Part shown: piece by piece, positions 1 through 7,556 of the stretch
Layout: every line of letters begins with the position of its first letter
How positions within the stretch are numbered: the stretch's first letter is position 1
Source: Thermoflexibacter sp.
GTDB taxonomy: Bacteria > Bacteroidota > Bacteroidia > Cytophagales > Thermoflexibacteraceae
NCBI GenBank assembly: GCA_025455345.1
Contig: JALOMS010000058.1
Coordinates: 1-12,945, forward strand
DNA: 12,945 nt
Reading direction: 5' to 3'
Translations under genes and position numbers: made by a program
The notes under the pieces: generated by a model
The model's input: the letters and a program-made list of their open reading frames with translations, nothing else
Databases searched by the model: none
Told to the model about the DNA's origin: nothing

Positions 1-234
1 TTTAGATAGGGGCGAAAGAACGATTTAATTTGCTCACTTACTTATTGTAAATACATTGCAATGATAATAGGGCTTAAAAATTACAGTCTTTGCCACCTCT
101 ATAAGGAGTTGAACGTTTATTGGGTACTTATTTATCTTTTATGAAAACTATCCACTGAAAATTTTTGCTCAACTGCTTAATTCTTACCAACTATATCAGA
201 ACTAATTAATAACAATATTATCAAAAAATTATTG

Positions 235-272
235 AATTAAAATACTTTGATTAGAAGTATTTTAATTTTTTT
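235..272. terminator. Hairpin with U-tract, probable intrinsic terminator
   Basis: A perfect 13-bp stem is formed by 235-247 and 255-267 around a 7-nt loop (tgattag). On the plus strand it runs straight into a run of seven T (266-272), as in an intrinsic terminator, so it could end transcription entering from the left of the window. On the minus strand an A-run at 223-228 supplies a T-tract a few bases after the stem, so it may also serve as a backup terminator for the GMC operon ending at 443. The stem is almost entirely A/T, which lowers confidence. Confidence 0.5.
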
Positions 273-349
273 GACCGTTTGCCAATAAATAAGTATATAT
301 CTGCCCTTATCTGACTTAATTCGTTGAAAAACAATCTATTTGCCTAAAT

Positions 350-433
350 CGGAGTATTGAAACAGACAATATAATTTTATTTTCCTTTGCCGTTTCAAAA
401 AAATAATGTCTATTTGAAAGGTTCTATACTCCG
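350..433. repeat. 84-nt inverted-repeat element just downstream of the GMC gene
   Basis: The ends are perfect 8-base inverted copies (cggagtat at 350-357, atactccg at 426-433). Further complementarity follows inside: GAA/TTC after a single mismatch, agaca (364-368) with tgtct (407-411), and an A/T stem within. The RNA would fold as a long rod beginning about 9 nt after the GMC stop codon. There is no U-tract immediately after the outer stem, so it is not a textbook terminator. It could be a structured 3' UTR, a processed small RNA or a decayed mini-element; no target-site duplication was recognised. Confidence 0.35.
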
Positions 434-442
434 ACTATTTTT

Positions 443-2155
443 TTATAATTCCTTCTTTTTTAATGCTTCTACGGCATAGTTAGCGGCTCTTGCGGTCAAA
501 GCCATGTAAGTCAGAGAGGGATTTTGAGTAGAAGTAGATGTCATACAAGCACCATCTGTTACAAAGACATTTTTACAAGCGTGCAATTGATTCCATTTGT
601 TGAGTAAGGAGGTTTTGGGGTCTTTACCCATTCTTACACCACCCATTTCATGTATGTCCAATCCTGGGGCTTGTTTGGAATCGGAAGTACGGATATTTTT
701 GAAGCCTGCTTTGGTAAACATTTCTGTCATTTGCTCAAAAAAGTCTTTAATCATTTTTTCATCATTATCATCATAATCCACAGATATTTTTAGCTGTGGT
801 ATTCCAAAAGGGTCTGTTTTTGAGTTATCTAAAGCAACATAATTACTTTCTTTGGGAATGGTCTCACCCATGATGTGAGAGCCTACCCCCCAATTACCCA
901 ATTTGGGATTTAATAAATTGGCTTTTAGTGTTTCTCCTATGCCATTTCTATCTTGGTAAGTCCATCTTCTTGCACTAAAACCTGCGGCATATCCTCTTAA
1001 GAAATCAGTTTCTTGTTTAAACACATTGCGGAATCGTGGGATATATCCACCAGCAGGTTGCTTTCCTTTGGTCGTCAAGTCCAACATTCCATCATACTCT
1101 GCATTGATTCTGGCGCGATAAATATGGAAAGCTATAAACTTACCCAATAAGCCATTGTCATTGCCCAATCCGTTAGGGAAACGATTGGATTTGGAATTGA
1201 GCAAGATTAGATTGGTATTAAGTGCGGCGGCATTGACGAAAATGATTTTGGCATAATATTCTGTCATTTCTTTGGTTTCAGCATTGATTACTCTTACGCC
1301 CGTTGCCTTCCCTTTCTTTTCATCATAGATGATAGAATGAACTACGCTATCTGGCTGTAGGGTCATTTTTCCTGTTTTTTGCGCCCAAGGGATAGTTGAG
1401 GCATTACTACTAAAATACCCACCAAAAGGACAACCGCGCTCGCAAATCGTACGATTCATACAAGGATTGCGCCCTTGTTCGGCAAAAATAGGTCTGGACT
1501 CTGTAATATGCGCTTTCCTTGCAATAATCAGGTGGCGATTTTTATAGTTTTTTGCAAGTTGCTCTTTAAAATGTTTTTCCACACAGCTTAACTCAAAAGG
1601 GGGTAAGAATTCTCCATCAGGAAGCTCATCTAAACCATCTTTATTACCAGAAACCCCTGCAAAAGTTTCTACATAGCTATACCAAGGGGCTAAATCATCG
1701 TAGCCAATAGGCCACTCTACCGCATATCCATCTCTGGCGGGACCTTCAAAGTCGTACTTGCTCCACCTTTGGACTTCTCTCGCCCACAGTAAGGATTTTC
1801 CACCTACTTGGTAGCCCCTAATCCAATCAAAAGGTTTTTCCTGAATATATGGATGTTCGGCATCCTTGACAAAAAATTGGGTAGTTCCCTCATAAAATGC
1901 GTAACACTTGCTGATAATAGGGTTTGCTTCTTTGACCTCTAAGGGAAGTTGTCCTCTATGCTCAAACTGCCAAGGGTTCATGGTACTGGTAGGATAGTCT
2001 GAGATGTGTCTGACATTGCGCCCACGCTCTATTACTAAGGTCTTTAATCCTTTGCCTGTCAGCTCTTTGGCTGCCCATCCTCCACTAATACCCGAACCTA
2101 TGACTATAGCATCAAAAGTATTTTTCTTAATAACATCTATGTTAAAATTTGTCAT
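443..2155 (-). CDS. GMC-family FAD-dependent oxidoreductase (catalytic subunit, gluconate/sugar-alcohol dehydrogenase type)
   Basis: This 570-aa flavoprotein most likely oxidises a sugar, sugar acid or alcohol and passes electrons to the respiratory chain; the exact substrate cannot be read from sequence. The N-terminal Rossmann motif is GSGISGG (20-26), followed by the acidic end of the second strand (VIERG, 41-45). The C-terminal GMC signature carries His502 in HEMGGVRMG and Asn545 in TQNPSLT, the usual catalytic His/Asn pair. C232-x5-C238-x3-C242 lies in a segment that in FAD-glucose dehydrogenases of this type binds a 3Fe-4S cluster, so an iron-sulfur relay is plausible. The protein has no signal peptide. 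It lies 73 bp after a small Tat-signal subunit gene, with which it probably forms a co-exported complex. No cytochrome c subunit gene is adjacent, so the electron acceptor is unknown. The ATG at 2155 is the only start that keeps the FAD motif complete. Confidence 0.93.
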   Translation of the reverse strand: MTNFNIDVIKKNTFDAIVIGSGISGGWAAKELTGKGLKTLVIERGRNVRHISDYPTSTMNPWQFEHRGQLPLEVKEANPIISKCYAFYEGTTQFFVKDAEHPYIQEKPFDWIRGYQVGGKSLLWAREVQRWSKYDFEGPARDGYAVEWPIGYDDLAPWYSYVETFAGVSGNKDGLDELPDGEFLPPFELSCVEKHFKEQLAKNYKNRHLIIARKAHITESRPIFAEQGRNPCMNRTICERGCPFGGYFSSNASTIPWAQKTGKMTLQPDSVVHSIIYDEKKGKATGVRVINAETKEMTEYYAKIIFVNAAALNTNLILLNSKSNRFPNGLGNDNGLLGKFIAFHIYRARINAEYDGMLDLTTKGKQPAGGYIPRFRNVFKQETDFLRGYAAGFSARRWTYQDRNGIGETLKANLLNPKLGNWGVGSHIMGETIPKESNYVALDNSKTDPFGIPQLKISVDYDDNDEKMIKDFFEQMTEMFTKAGFKNIRTSDSKQAPGLDIHEMGGVRMGKDPKTSLLNKWNQLHACKNVFVTDGACMTSTSTQNPSLTYMALTARAANYAVEALKKKEL

Positions 2156-2228
2156 TGTTTTTCTAAGATTTAAAATTTTTCAAAAATAGCGGGGTTAATT
2201 AATTGATAAACAATAAAATAACTATTTT

Positions 2229-2747
2229 TTATCCATTGACAGGTACGCAAGGCTGGAATTTGCCTGGAATCATTTTATAATCATAGTATTTTACCATGAT
2301 TAGTTCTGAGCTAAGATAGCCTTGTATGGTCAGATTTTTGGCAAGATCATAAAACTTGCTTAATTCATGGTTTTTATCATTTTCTAATTGTTGCAAAACC
2401 TCTATACGCTGGGTAGGGGTACATTCTGCAAAAGATTTGCTATAATTATTCTTTGTTAATTCGTCCAGTTGTCCGATGCCCTTTTGGAAGGCATCTCGTG
2501 AGTTTTTGTCTAAGCAATCTGCTACGATTTTTTGGATAAATTGATGAACGCCAAGCTCTTTGGCTCCTGGCGTATCCGTCTGGGGGATAAAGGCTTCTAC
2601 CAATTCTGCTAAAGTATTTTGCGTTTCGAGAGGTAGCTTTAGTCCGTGTTGGACATCTTTTGCCTGCCAGCCATTTGCCCAAGAAGGCAGTGTAATGAAG
2701 CTACCTATCCCTATACTCAAATATTTTAAAGATTGTCTTCTTTTCAT
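2229..2747 (-). CDS. Gluconate 2-dehydrogenase subunit 3-like protein with Tat signal
   Basis: This 172-aa small subunit partners the GMC flavoprotein encoded directly downstream. Its N-terminus, MKRRQSLKYLSIGIGSF, has paired arginines followed by a moderately hydrophobic stretch ending near PSWANG (21-26), which is a Tat-type signal. The mature part has the family hallmarks: FIPQTDTPGAKELGVHQF (53-70), QGYLSSE (142-148) and a PGKFQPC tail (161-167). In characterised members the small subunit carries the export signal and the folded flavoprotein is carried with it across the membrane; the arrangement here fits that. Its length is normal for the family. No Shine-Dalgarno is visible upstream of the ATG, as is usual in this phylum. 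Confidence 0.9.
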   Translation of the reverse strand: MKRRQSLKYLSIGIGSFITLPSWANGWQAKDVQHGLKLPLETQNTLAELVEAFIPQTDTPGAKELGVHQFIQKIVADCLDKNSRDAFQKGIGQLDELTKNNYSKSFAECTPTQRIEVLQQLENDKNHELSKFYDLAKNLTIQGYLSSELIMVKYYDYKMIPGKFQPCVPVNG

Positions 2748-2871
2748 TTTCTTACAAATAATTGTTTTAACTAATAAAAAATCATGGGAGTATCAATAGT
2801 TGGAATAAAGGTAACAACAAAAGTTTAGAAAAAAATTGAAGAGGATAAAAAAATTATGAGAAGAACATTTT

Positions 2872-4857
2872 TTATCTTTCTTCAGTTGTAATGTGCTTAT
2901 TTCCAGCAAATTCTTTGAGTTTGAGGGTAAAATAGAAGGTACAACCACGCCCTAACTCGCTTTCTATCCAGATTTTTCCTCCATTTTTTTCTATAAATTC
3001 CTTACAAAGGATAAGTCCCAAGCCAGTACCTTTTTCTCCTTCAGTGCCTAAAGTGCTAAAATTGGAATTTATTGAGAATAGTTTTGCTTGTTTTTCCTTG
3101 CTAATACCCATTCCTGTATCTTTGACAGAAATGAGTAATTGGTTATCTTGAGGAGTTGCTACAACGGAGATAGTTCCTCCATTAGGGGTAAATTTGATGG
3201 CATTATCGTAAAGATTTCGGAATATAATGCGTAAGTGGTTACTATCCGCACAGACCACAGAACCTTTAGGGACTTGATTGTGAAGTGAGATGTTCTTTAG
3301 TTTTGCCACTACTTGGAATTGTTTGGTTGTATGCTCTACCGTATCAAAAACATCTATGGTATTCTTTTGCGAATCCTCGTTTCTAATCTGATTCTTTGTC
3401 CATTCCAATAGGTTAGTGAGCGTAAAATCCATGCTATTAAATTGCTTAGTCAGCTCGTCTTTGATAAAAGTCAGCTCTTCTGTATTGAGCATAGATGGGT
3501 CTAAGATGTCTATGGTATTCCTCAAAGCGGCAACGGGGTTGCGAAGGTCATGGGCAATAATAGAAAAAAGTCTATCTTTGAGTTTATTCATTTCTTGTAG
3601 CTGTTCGGCTTGGAGTTTTATTGCCTTATTTTGCTCGTCTATCTCACTATTTTTCTTTTCCAAATCTATTTTTTGAAAGGCTAAAAGGCGGTTTGCATGC
3701 CATTGTTTTTGCCTACTCTGGAATAGTTTAAATGCTAAAATAGAAATCAAAAATACTAAACCCAAAGCCCCATAAATCCAATTCAAAAACATTTCATTTC
3801 TGGCTACTTGGAATTCATTTTCTTTGGCAAGAAGGGCTATTTCTTTTTTATTTTTCTCTGCCTCAAATTCGTATTCCAATTTATTGATTTGTATTCTTTG
3901 CTCCGCCGCAAAAGTGCTGTCTTTGGCTATATTATATATATCATTGAAATCCAATGCTTTATTATAGTCTTTTTTAGAGCGATAAAGGTTTACCAACGCT
4001 CGGCTTGCATCTTGGAGTATCTCTGGAGTTTTGATTTGTTGGGCGATTTTTATGGCTTTGAGCAAGTGTGGTTCTGATTCTACAAGATTATTCTTTATCA
4101 AATATACCTCCCCTAAGCCAAGATGATTGAAGGCAATCTGCTGTTGGATTTGGGCTAATTCTGCTTTTTGAAGTGCTTCTCCGTAATGTTTGAGTGCCAA
4201 ATCATACTTTCCTTGCTTGGTATATACCTTCCCTACGATATGCCGACTGATAGACGAGTGATAATTATCACCTACGGATTCTGCCATTTTTACTCCACGA
4301 AGCGCGTAGCCCAAAGCCTTTTCGTAATCGCCAGTATTTTCGTATAACCATCCTAAGTTGCTTAGATTGACCGCCATAGCGGCTGTATTTTGGTTGCGTT
4401 GGGAAATAGAAAGGGCTTGAAAAGTATATTCGAATGATTCTTTGTATTTTTTCTGTAAGCGTAAGAGATAGCCAATGTTATTGAGTGCGCTCGAAATCCC
4501 TTTTTCATCTTTGAGTTCTTCAGCTATTTTTAAGGACTTGAAATAATACTCTAAACCTTGGGCGTGACGACCTTTGACCGAGTAGGCTATTGCTATACGG
4601 TTATATGCTCTGCCTATTCCTTTACGATATTTGAGTCTTTCGGCTAATGCTAAGCCCTTTTGGGCAAAAAATAACGTTGAGTCAGGATAGGATTGATAGT
4701 AGCGATATGCCAAATCTATCAATAATTCTACCTTGACTGTGTCTTGTTGGGGATACTTGCGAATCTCATTGTGTAAGCTATCAATTTTTGCTTTTTGGGC
4801 AAGAACAGATAGCTTACCACAAGTAAGTAACAAAATAAATAAAATTAAATAACGCAT
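2872..4857 (-). CDS. TPR-domain sensor histidine kinase
   Basis: The protein is a periplasm- or envelope-anchored sensor kinase of about 661 aa. I chose the ATG at 4857 because it begins directly with the signal sequence MRYLILFILLLTCGKLSVLAQ; an ATG at 4899 would add 14 non-hydrophobic residues in front. Tetratricopeptide helix pairs fill roughly residues 35-310 (repeated patterns such as YEKALGYALRG and YDLALKHYGEAL), which probably bind a partner or sense a signal. A transmembrane helix (about 357-378) and a coiled coil (about 385-430) lead to the HisKA box FSIIAHDLRNP with phospho-acceptor His436. The ATPase domain follows, with N box RNLYDNAIKF (Asn552), G1 DTGMG (580-584) and G2 GTGLG (610-614). 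All catalytic boxes are intact. There is no receiver domain and no response regulator gene in the window, so its partner is encoded elsewhere. It starts 66 bp after the ferredoxin gene on the same strand and may be co-transcribed with it. Confidence 0.92.
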   Translation of the reverse strand: MRYLILFILLLTCGKLSVLAQKAKIDSLHNEIRKYPQQDTVKVELLIDLAYRYYQSYPDSTLFFAQKGLALAERLKYRKGIGRAYNRIAIAYSVKGRHAQGLEYYFKSLKIAEELKDEKGISSALNNIGYLLRLQKKYKESFEYTFQALSISQRNQNTAAMAVNLSNLGWLYENTGDYEKALGYALRGVKMAESVGDNYHSSISRHIVGKVYTKQGKYDLALKHYGEALQKAELAQIQQQIAFNHLGLGEVYLIKNNLVESEPHLLKAIKIAQQIKTPEILQDASRALVNLYRSKKDYNKALDFNDIYNIAKDSTFAAEQRIQINKLEYEFEAEKNKKEIALLAKENEFQVARNEMFLNWIYGALGLVFLISILAFKLFQSRQKQWHANRLLAFQKIDLEKKNSEIDEQNKAIKLQAEQLQEMNKLKDRLFSIIAHDLRNPVAALRNTIDILDPSMLNTEELTFIKDELTKQFNSMDFTLTNLLEWTKNQIRNEDSQKNTIDVFDTVEHTTKQFQVVAKLKNISLHNQVPKGSVVCADSNHLRIIFRNLYDNAIKFTPNGGTISVVATPQDNQLLISVKDTGMGISKEKQAKLFSINSNFSTLGTEGEKGTGLGLILCKEFIEKNGGKIWIESELGRGCTFYFTLKLKEFAGNKHITTEER

Positions 4858-4923
4858 GAATTTACTATCAAATACATAAATGTTAGGTAAATCAGTCAAA
4901 AGTTTTAGTGATTTTATCTACTA

Positions 4924-5271
4924 CTATTCCGCATGTAACCAAGCCTTCTTTGCACGTAATTCTTCTTGAGTTTCTACTACATCTGGGTCAGGTACACAGC
5001 AATCTACGGGGCAAACTGCCGCACACTGAGGTTCTTCATGAAAACCTATACACTCGGTGCATTTGTCACTGACAATATAATAAAACTCATCAGAAAAAGG
5101 CGGCATTGCTTGATTGCCGTCTATGGAAGACCCATCTTCTAATTCCAAAGTTTTTAGTTTGGTACCGCCTGCCCATGTCCATTCTACGCCTCCCTCATAA
5201 ATAGCAGTATTAGGGCATTCTGGTTCGCAGGCACCACAATTGATGCATTCTTCAGTTATCATTATAGCCAT
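4924..5271 (-). CDS. 2[4Fe-4S] ferredoxin (Allochromatium/YfhL type)
   Basis: This 115-aa low-molecular-weight ferredoxin is a soluble cytoplasmic electron carrier. Cluster-binding cysteines are C9, C12, C15 and C19 (CINCGACEPECP) and C71, C74, C83 and C87 (C-x2-C-x8-C-x3-C), the second motif having the long spacing typical of the Allochromatium vinosum class. Between the two motifs lies an approximately 50-residue insertion rich in acidic residues. A further cysteine pair, C91-C92, follows the second motif in CPVDCC. The C-terminal tail is charged and helical. The start MAIMITEECINCGACEPECP matches the usual N-terminus of this family. It precedes the histidine kinase on the same strand, but no functional link is evident. 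Confidence 0.93.
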   Translation of the reverse strand: MAIMITEECINCGACEPECPNTAIYEGGVEWTWAGGTKLKTLELEDGSSIDGNQAMPPFSDEFYYIVSDKCTECIGFHEEPQCAAVCPVDCCVPDPDVVETQEELRAKKAWLHAE

Positions 5272-5622
5272 ATTACTTCTGGATTTTAAGTAAATTTTGT
5301 TGTTTTTGTGAGTTAAATAAAAGTTATAAGACTTCCAGCGACCTTATAAATCTTTTAGACAACAAAGTTACTAATTTTAATGTTCAAAAAAAAATTTGCT
5401 ATCACTTGAATTTTTATATGTACGCACATAATCCATCATCTCCTACCTTAAAAAATTCACTGAATTTGCAACGCTTCTATCATAAACCTTCGTATGAATA
5501 GATGTCCAAATTAAAATGATACTGTCAAGATATGCAAGTAGATAATAATGAATAGAACACGCTAAAGCATATTTTACAATCAAAAAAGAAAATTAATCTA
5601 TAATTTAATCAATACTTATTGT
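5272..5622. other. Divergent intergenic region between the ferredoxin and LVIVD lipoprotein genes
   Basis: About 350 bp of AT-rich sequence separates divergently transcribed genes, so it should contain promoters in both directions. A candidate for the ferredoxin side is listed at 5363-5370. No convincing TAnnTTTG element was found for the lipoprotein side. A 27-codon ATG ORF at 5418-5501 has nothing to support it. No RNA gene or repeat is recognised. Confidence 0.6.
5363..5370 (-). promoter_or_regulatory. Candidate -7 promoter element for the ferredoxin gene
   Basis: Read on the minus strand this is TAACTTTG, an exact match to the Bacteroidota -7 consensus TAnnTTTG, with a predicted transcript leader of about 85 nt before the ferredoxin ATG. 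The expected -33 TTG is not found at the usual distance (the sequence there is an A-run), so support is partial. Confidence 0.35.
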
Positions 5623-6132
5623 ATGAAAACACCCTATTACCTCATTTTTTGCCTACTGCTTTTGCTTTTGTTAGGAGCTTGCGGTGGTAATTTTGAAATA
5701 AGGAATCGTATCTCGGAATATGACCCTATCTATTTGGAAAAAAACAATTTGAAAAATTCAGTATATTTTTCTACTACTACGGTGGATTTGCAAGATTTGG
5801 GGAAGATTTATACCAAAGGCAATCTGCTATTTGTGAATGAAAAGTATAAAGGGGTGCATATTTTTGATAATCAAAATCCTGCTACACCGCGCAAACTTGG
5901 CTTTATCTATATTGCTGGAAATGTGGATATTGCGATTAAGGACAACACGCTTTATGCGGATAATACGACAGATTTGGTAGTGATTGACCTGAGTAGCTTA
6001 CCTAATGAAGTGCGTTTGGTGAATCGCAAGGAAAATGTATTCCAAGAAATGAACATCACTCCAGATGGTATTTCTTTCCAAAATCCTTTTAAGGATAAAG
6101 TAGTAATGGGGTGGAGAAAAAGAACAAAATAA
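5623..6132 (+). CDS. LVIVD-repeat lipoprotein, N-terminal (two-blade) half of a split propeller
   Basis: This 169-aa lipoprotein has a signal MKTPYYLIFCLLLLLLLGAC with lipobox LGAC (Cys20), so it is predicted to be lipidated and envelope-attached. After a linker it holds two LVIVD-type beta-propeller blades, each centred on the motif 'display-name-of-state, V-x-I/V-D': GVHIFDNQNPATP (77-89) and DLVVIDLSSLP (117-127). The protein ends soon after VVMGWRKRTK. In longer Bacteroidota relatives, as I remember them, this is the first part of a single lipoprotein of roughly 400 residues whose chain then continues into the sequence seen here in the next gene. It is 11 bp upstream of that gene, in a different frame, so the pair is almost certainly one operon. 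Function is unknown for the family; surface display or protein binding is a guess. Confidence 0.82.
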   Translation: MKTPYYLIFCLLLLLLLGACGGNFEIRNRISEYDPIYLEKNNLKNSVYFSTTTVDLQDLGKIYTKGNLLFVNEKYKGVHIFDNQNPATPRKLGFIYIAGNVDIAIKDNTLYADNTTDLVVIDLSSLPNEVRLVNRKENVFQEMNITPDGISFQNPFKDKVVMGWRKRTK

Positions 6133-6143
6133 ATGAATGAACT

Positions 6144-6902
6144 ATGAAAAAGAAACATTATTTTTTTAAAAGTTTGATGATAGCTATTTTGCTATGGAGT
6201 TTGTACGCCTGTACAAAGGAAGGCTTTTCAGACGCAGGAGGAAGTACGGGCAAAGGTGGCTCTCTGGCTCGTTTTGCGATTGTGGGAGATTATTTATACA
6301 CAGTGGACAATACAAGTTTGCGAGTTTTTGATATAAAAAATAAAGTTGAACCACAATTTATTGGCTCTCAAAATTTAGGATTTGGCATAGAAACTATTTT
6401 CCCCTATTCCCGAAAGCTATTCTTAGGGGCAAATGATGGAATGTACATTGTAGATATAGATAAACCCAACGAGCCTAAAGTTCTTTCTATTTATAGGCAC
6501 ATTATGAGTTGCGACCCCGTGGTAGTGCAAGGGAACTATGCGTATGTAACCTTGCGCTCAGGCACTCCTTGTCAAAGAGGTGCTAATCAGTTAGATGTCG
6601 TAGATATTAGCAACCTTAGTGCGCCCAAATTAATGGCTAATTACCCCATGAGTAATCCCATAGGCTTGGGCGTAGATGGCTCGCAACTATTTGTGTGTGA
6701 TGCTGGACTAAAAGTTTTTGACATTGACCAAGAGAAACCATTTCAACTTACTGAAAAACAAAGAATTAATATTAGCAATGCCTTTGATGTGATTCCTTGG
6801 TATGGACGCTTGTTAGTAATAAGTAGTGATGGACTTTATCAATACAGTTACTTAGAAAACAAAATGAACTTGATTAGTAAGATTCCTATCGTCAGAAAGT
6901 AA
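6144..6902 (+). CDS. LVIVD-repeat lipoprotein, C-terminal (five-blade) half of a split propeller
   Basis: This 252-aa lipoprotein has its own signal MKKKHYFFKSLMIAILLWSL and lipobox LYAC (Cys23). The mature chain starts with a short Gly/Ser linker and then GGSLARFAIVGDYLYTVD, the usual opening of the middle part of longer LVIVD proteins. Five blades can be traced: around SLRVFDI (58-64), GMYIVDID (99-106), QLDVVDISN (149-157), GLKVFDID (188-195) and GLYQYSY (230-236). With the two blades of the preceding gene this gives seven. The start at 6144 lies 11 bp after the preceding stop (6130-6132) and is in another frame, so this is not a simple in-frame nonsense split. Its stop is only 6 bp from the stop of the convergent gene at 6909, leaving no room for a terminator between them. 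Confidence 0.82.
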   Translation: MKKKHYFFKSLMIAILLWSLYACTKEGFSDAGGSTGKGGSLARFAIVGDYLYTVDNTSLRVFDIKNKVEPQFIGSQNLGFGIETIFPYSRKLFLGANDGMYIVDIDKPNEPKVLSIYRHIMSCDPVVVQGNYAYVTLRSGTPCQRGANQLDVVDISNLSAPKLMANYPMSNPIGLGVDGSQLFVCDAGLKVFDIDQEKPFQLTEKQRINISNAFDVIPWYGRLLVISSDGLYQYSYLENKMNLISKIPIVRK

Positions 6903-6908
6903 TGCTAA

Positions 6909-7556
6909 TTAATTAAGGGCAACTCCTAAAGCAAGCCCAATTTTAAAATAAATACCTTGTTCGTATGGATTAATTACTATCAAATGTGGCACACTACGCA
7001 CATAATCATTGAGAGGAATCAATATACCAGAACCTATAAACATATCTATCACAAAGCGAGAACGTAAGCTAAGTTCTTGTAAACCAAATACAAAACCAAA
7101 AGAGGCGGCACTTGCAAAAGTGTTGTCTCTTTCTGTAACAGACTGCTCGACGGGTGGAGTGCCTGTATAGAGCAGATAAGAGATATTTTTATAAAGATTG
7201 ATGTGTTTGTATTGGAGGAAAGGAGCGATATAAGTCCCTTTGCGAGATTCATTAAATTTCCGTAAATAAAAACGCTTTTGTAACTCCATCTTTACCCCAT
7301 TAAATCCATCATAAAATTCGTAATAATAAGGCTTAGTTGCCAAATAATATCCTGCCGTAAATCTCCACGAATGGCGTTTTATATTTGATTTCTCAAAATT
7401 TATCTCCATGCCATTGCCAAAAAGAGCTAAAGGATTCATGGTCAATATCATTTTTCCAGAGAATCTGGCGGTATCAATGATAACAGTTTGGCAATGTGCC
7501 TTTTTATTCGCCAAGAGAATACTCAACAATAAAAACAAATAATAATGCTTAAACAT
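6909..7556 (-). CDS. Predicted outer-membrane beta-barrel protein, function unknown
   Basis: The 215-aa protein has a Sec signal (MFKHYYLFLLLSILLANKKA, probable cleavage near AHCQ at 20-23). The rest consists of alternating-polarity segments rich in aromatic residues, such as HSWRFTAGYYLATKPYYYEF, GTYIAPFLQYKHI and a terminal YFKIGLALGVALN, the look of a small 8- to 10-stranded outer-membrane barrel. The opening ILTMNPLALFGNGMEINFEK resembles uncharacterised barrel proteins of Bacteroidota. I do not recognise a specific family. It is transcribed towards the LVIVD operon, with a 6-bp gap between the stop codons. No clear promoter was seen in the AT-rich spacer upstream. Confidence 0.7.
   Translation of the reverse strand: MFKHYYLFLLLSILLANKKAHCQTVIIDTARFSGKMILTMNPLALFGNGMEINFEKSNIKRHSWRFTAGYYLATKPYYYEFYDGFNGVKMELQKRFYLRKFNESRKGTYIAPFLQYKHINLYKNISYLLYTGTPPVEQSVTERDNTFASAASFGFVFGLQELSLRSRFVIDMFIGSGILIPLNDYVRSVPHLIVINPYEQGIYFKIGLALGVALN

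Larger units (their letters stand above)
1..442. other. AT-rich non-coding region at the left edge
   Basis: No ORF of convincing length or composition is present on either strand; every frame is broken by stops within a few tens of codons. A gene lying to the left could end just inside the window (one frame stays open to a TAA at 26-28), but this cannot be decided from so short a piece. The region contains a perfect 13-bp hairpin (235-267) and a longer structured element (350-433), both listed separately. Confidence 0.7.

Noticed and set aside
2840..2874. Inverted repeat gataaaaaa / ttttttatc at the histidine kinase stop codon
   Set aside because: The arms are almost pure A/T with a long loop and overlap the coding end; such matches are expected by chance in this composition and it lacks a G/C stem for a terminator.
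4858..4899. Upstream ATG at 4899 for the histidine kinase
   Set aside because: It would put 14 non-hydrophobic residues in front of an obvious signal sequence that starts at the ATG at 4857; the shorter start is preferred.
5418..5501. 27-codon ATG ORF in the ferredoxin-lipoprotein spacer
   Set aside because: Very short, with no promoter, no recognisable protein feature and no conservation evidence available.
6130..6146. Possible frameshift or assembly error joining the two LVIVD genes
   Set aside because: The second gene begins with a complete lipoprotein signal and lipobox, which a simple frameshift within a fused gene would not create.
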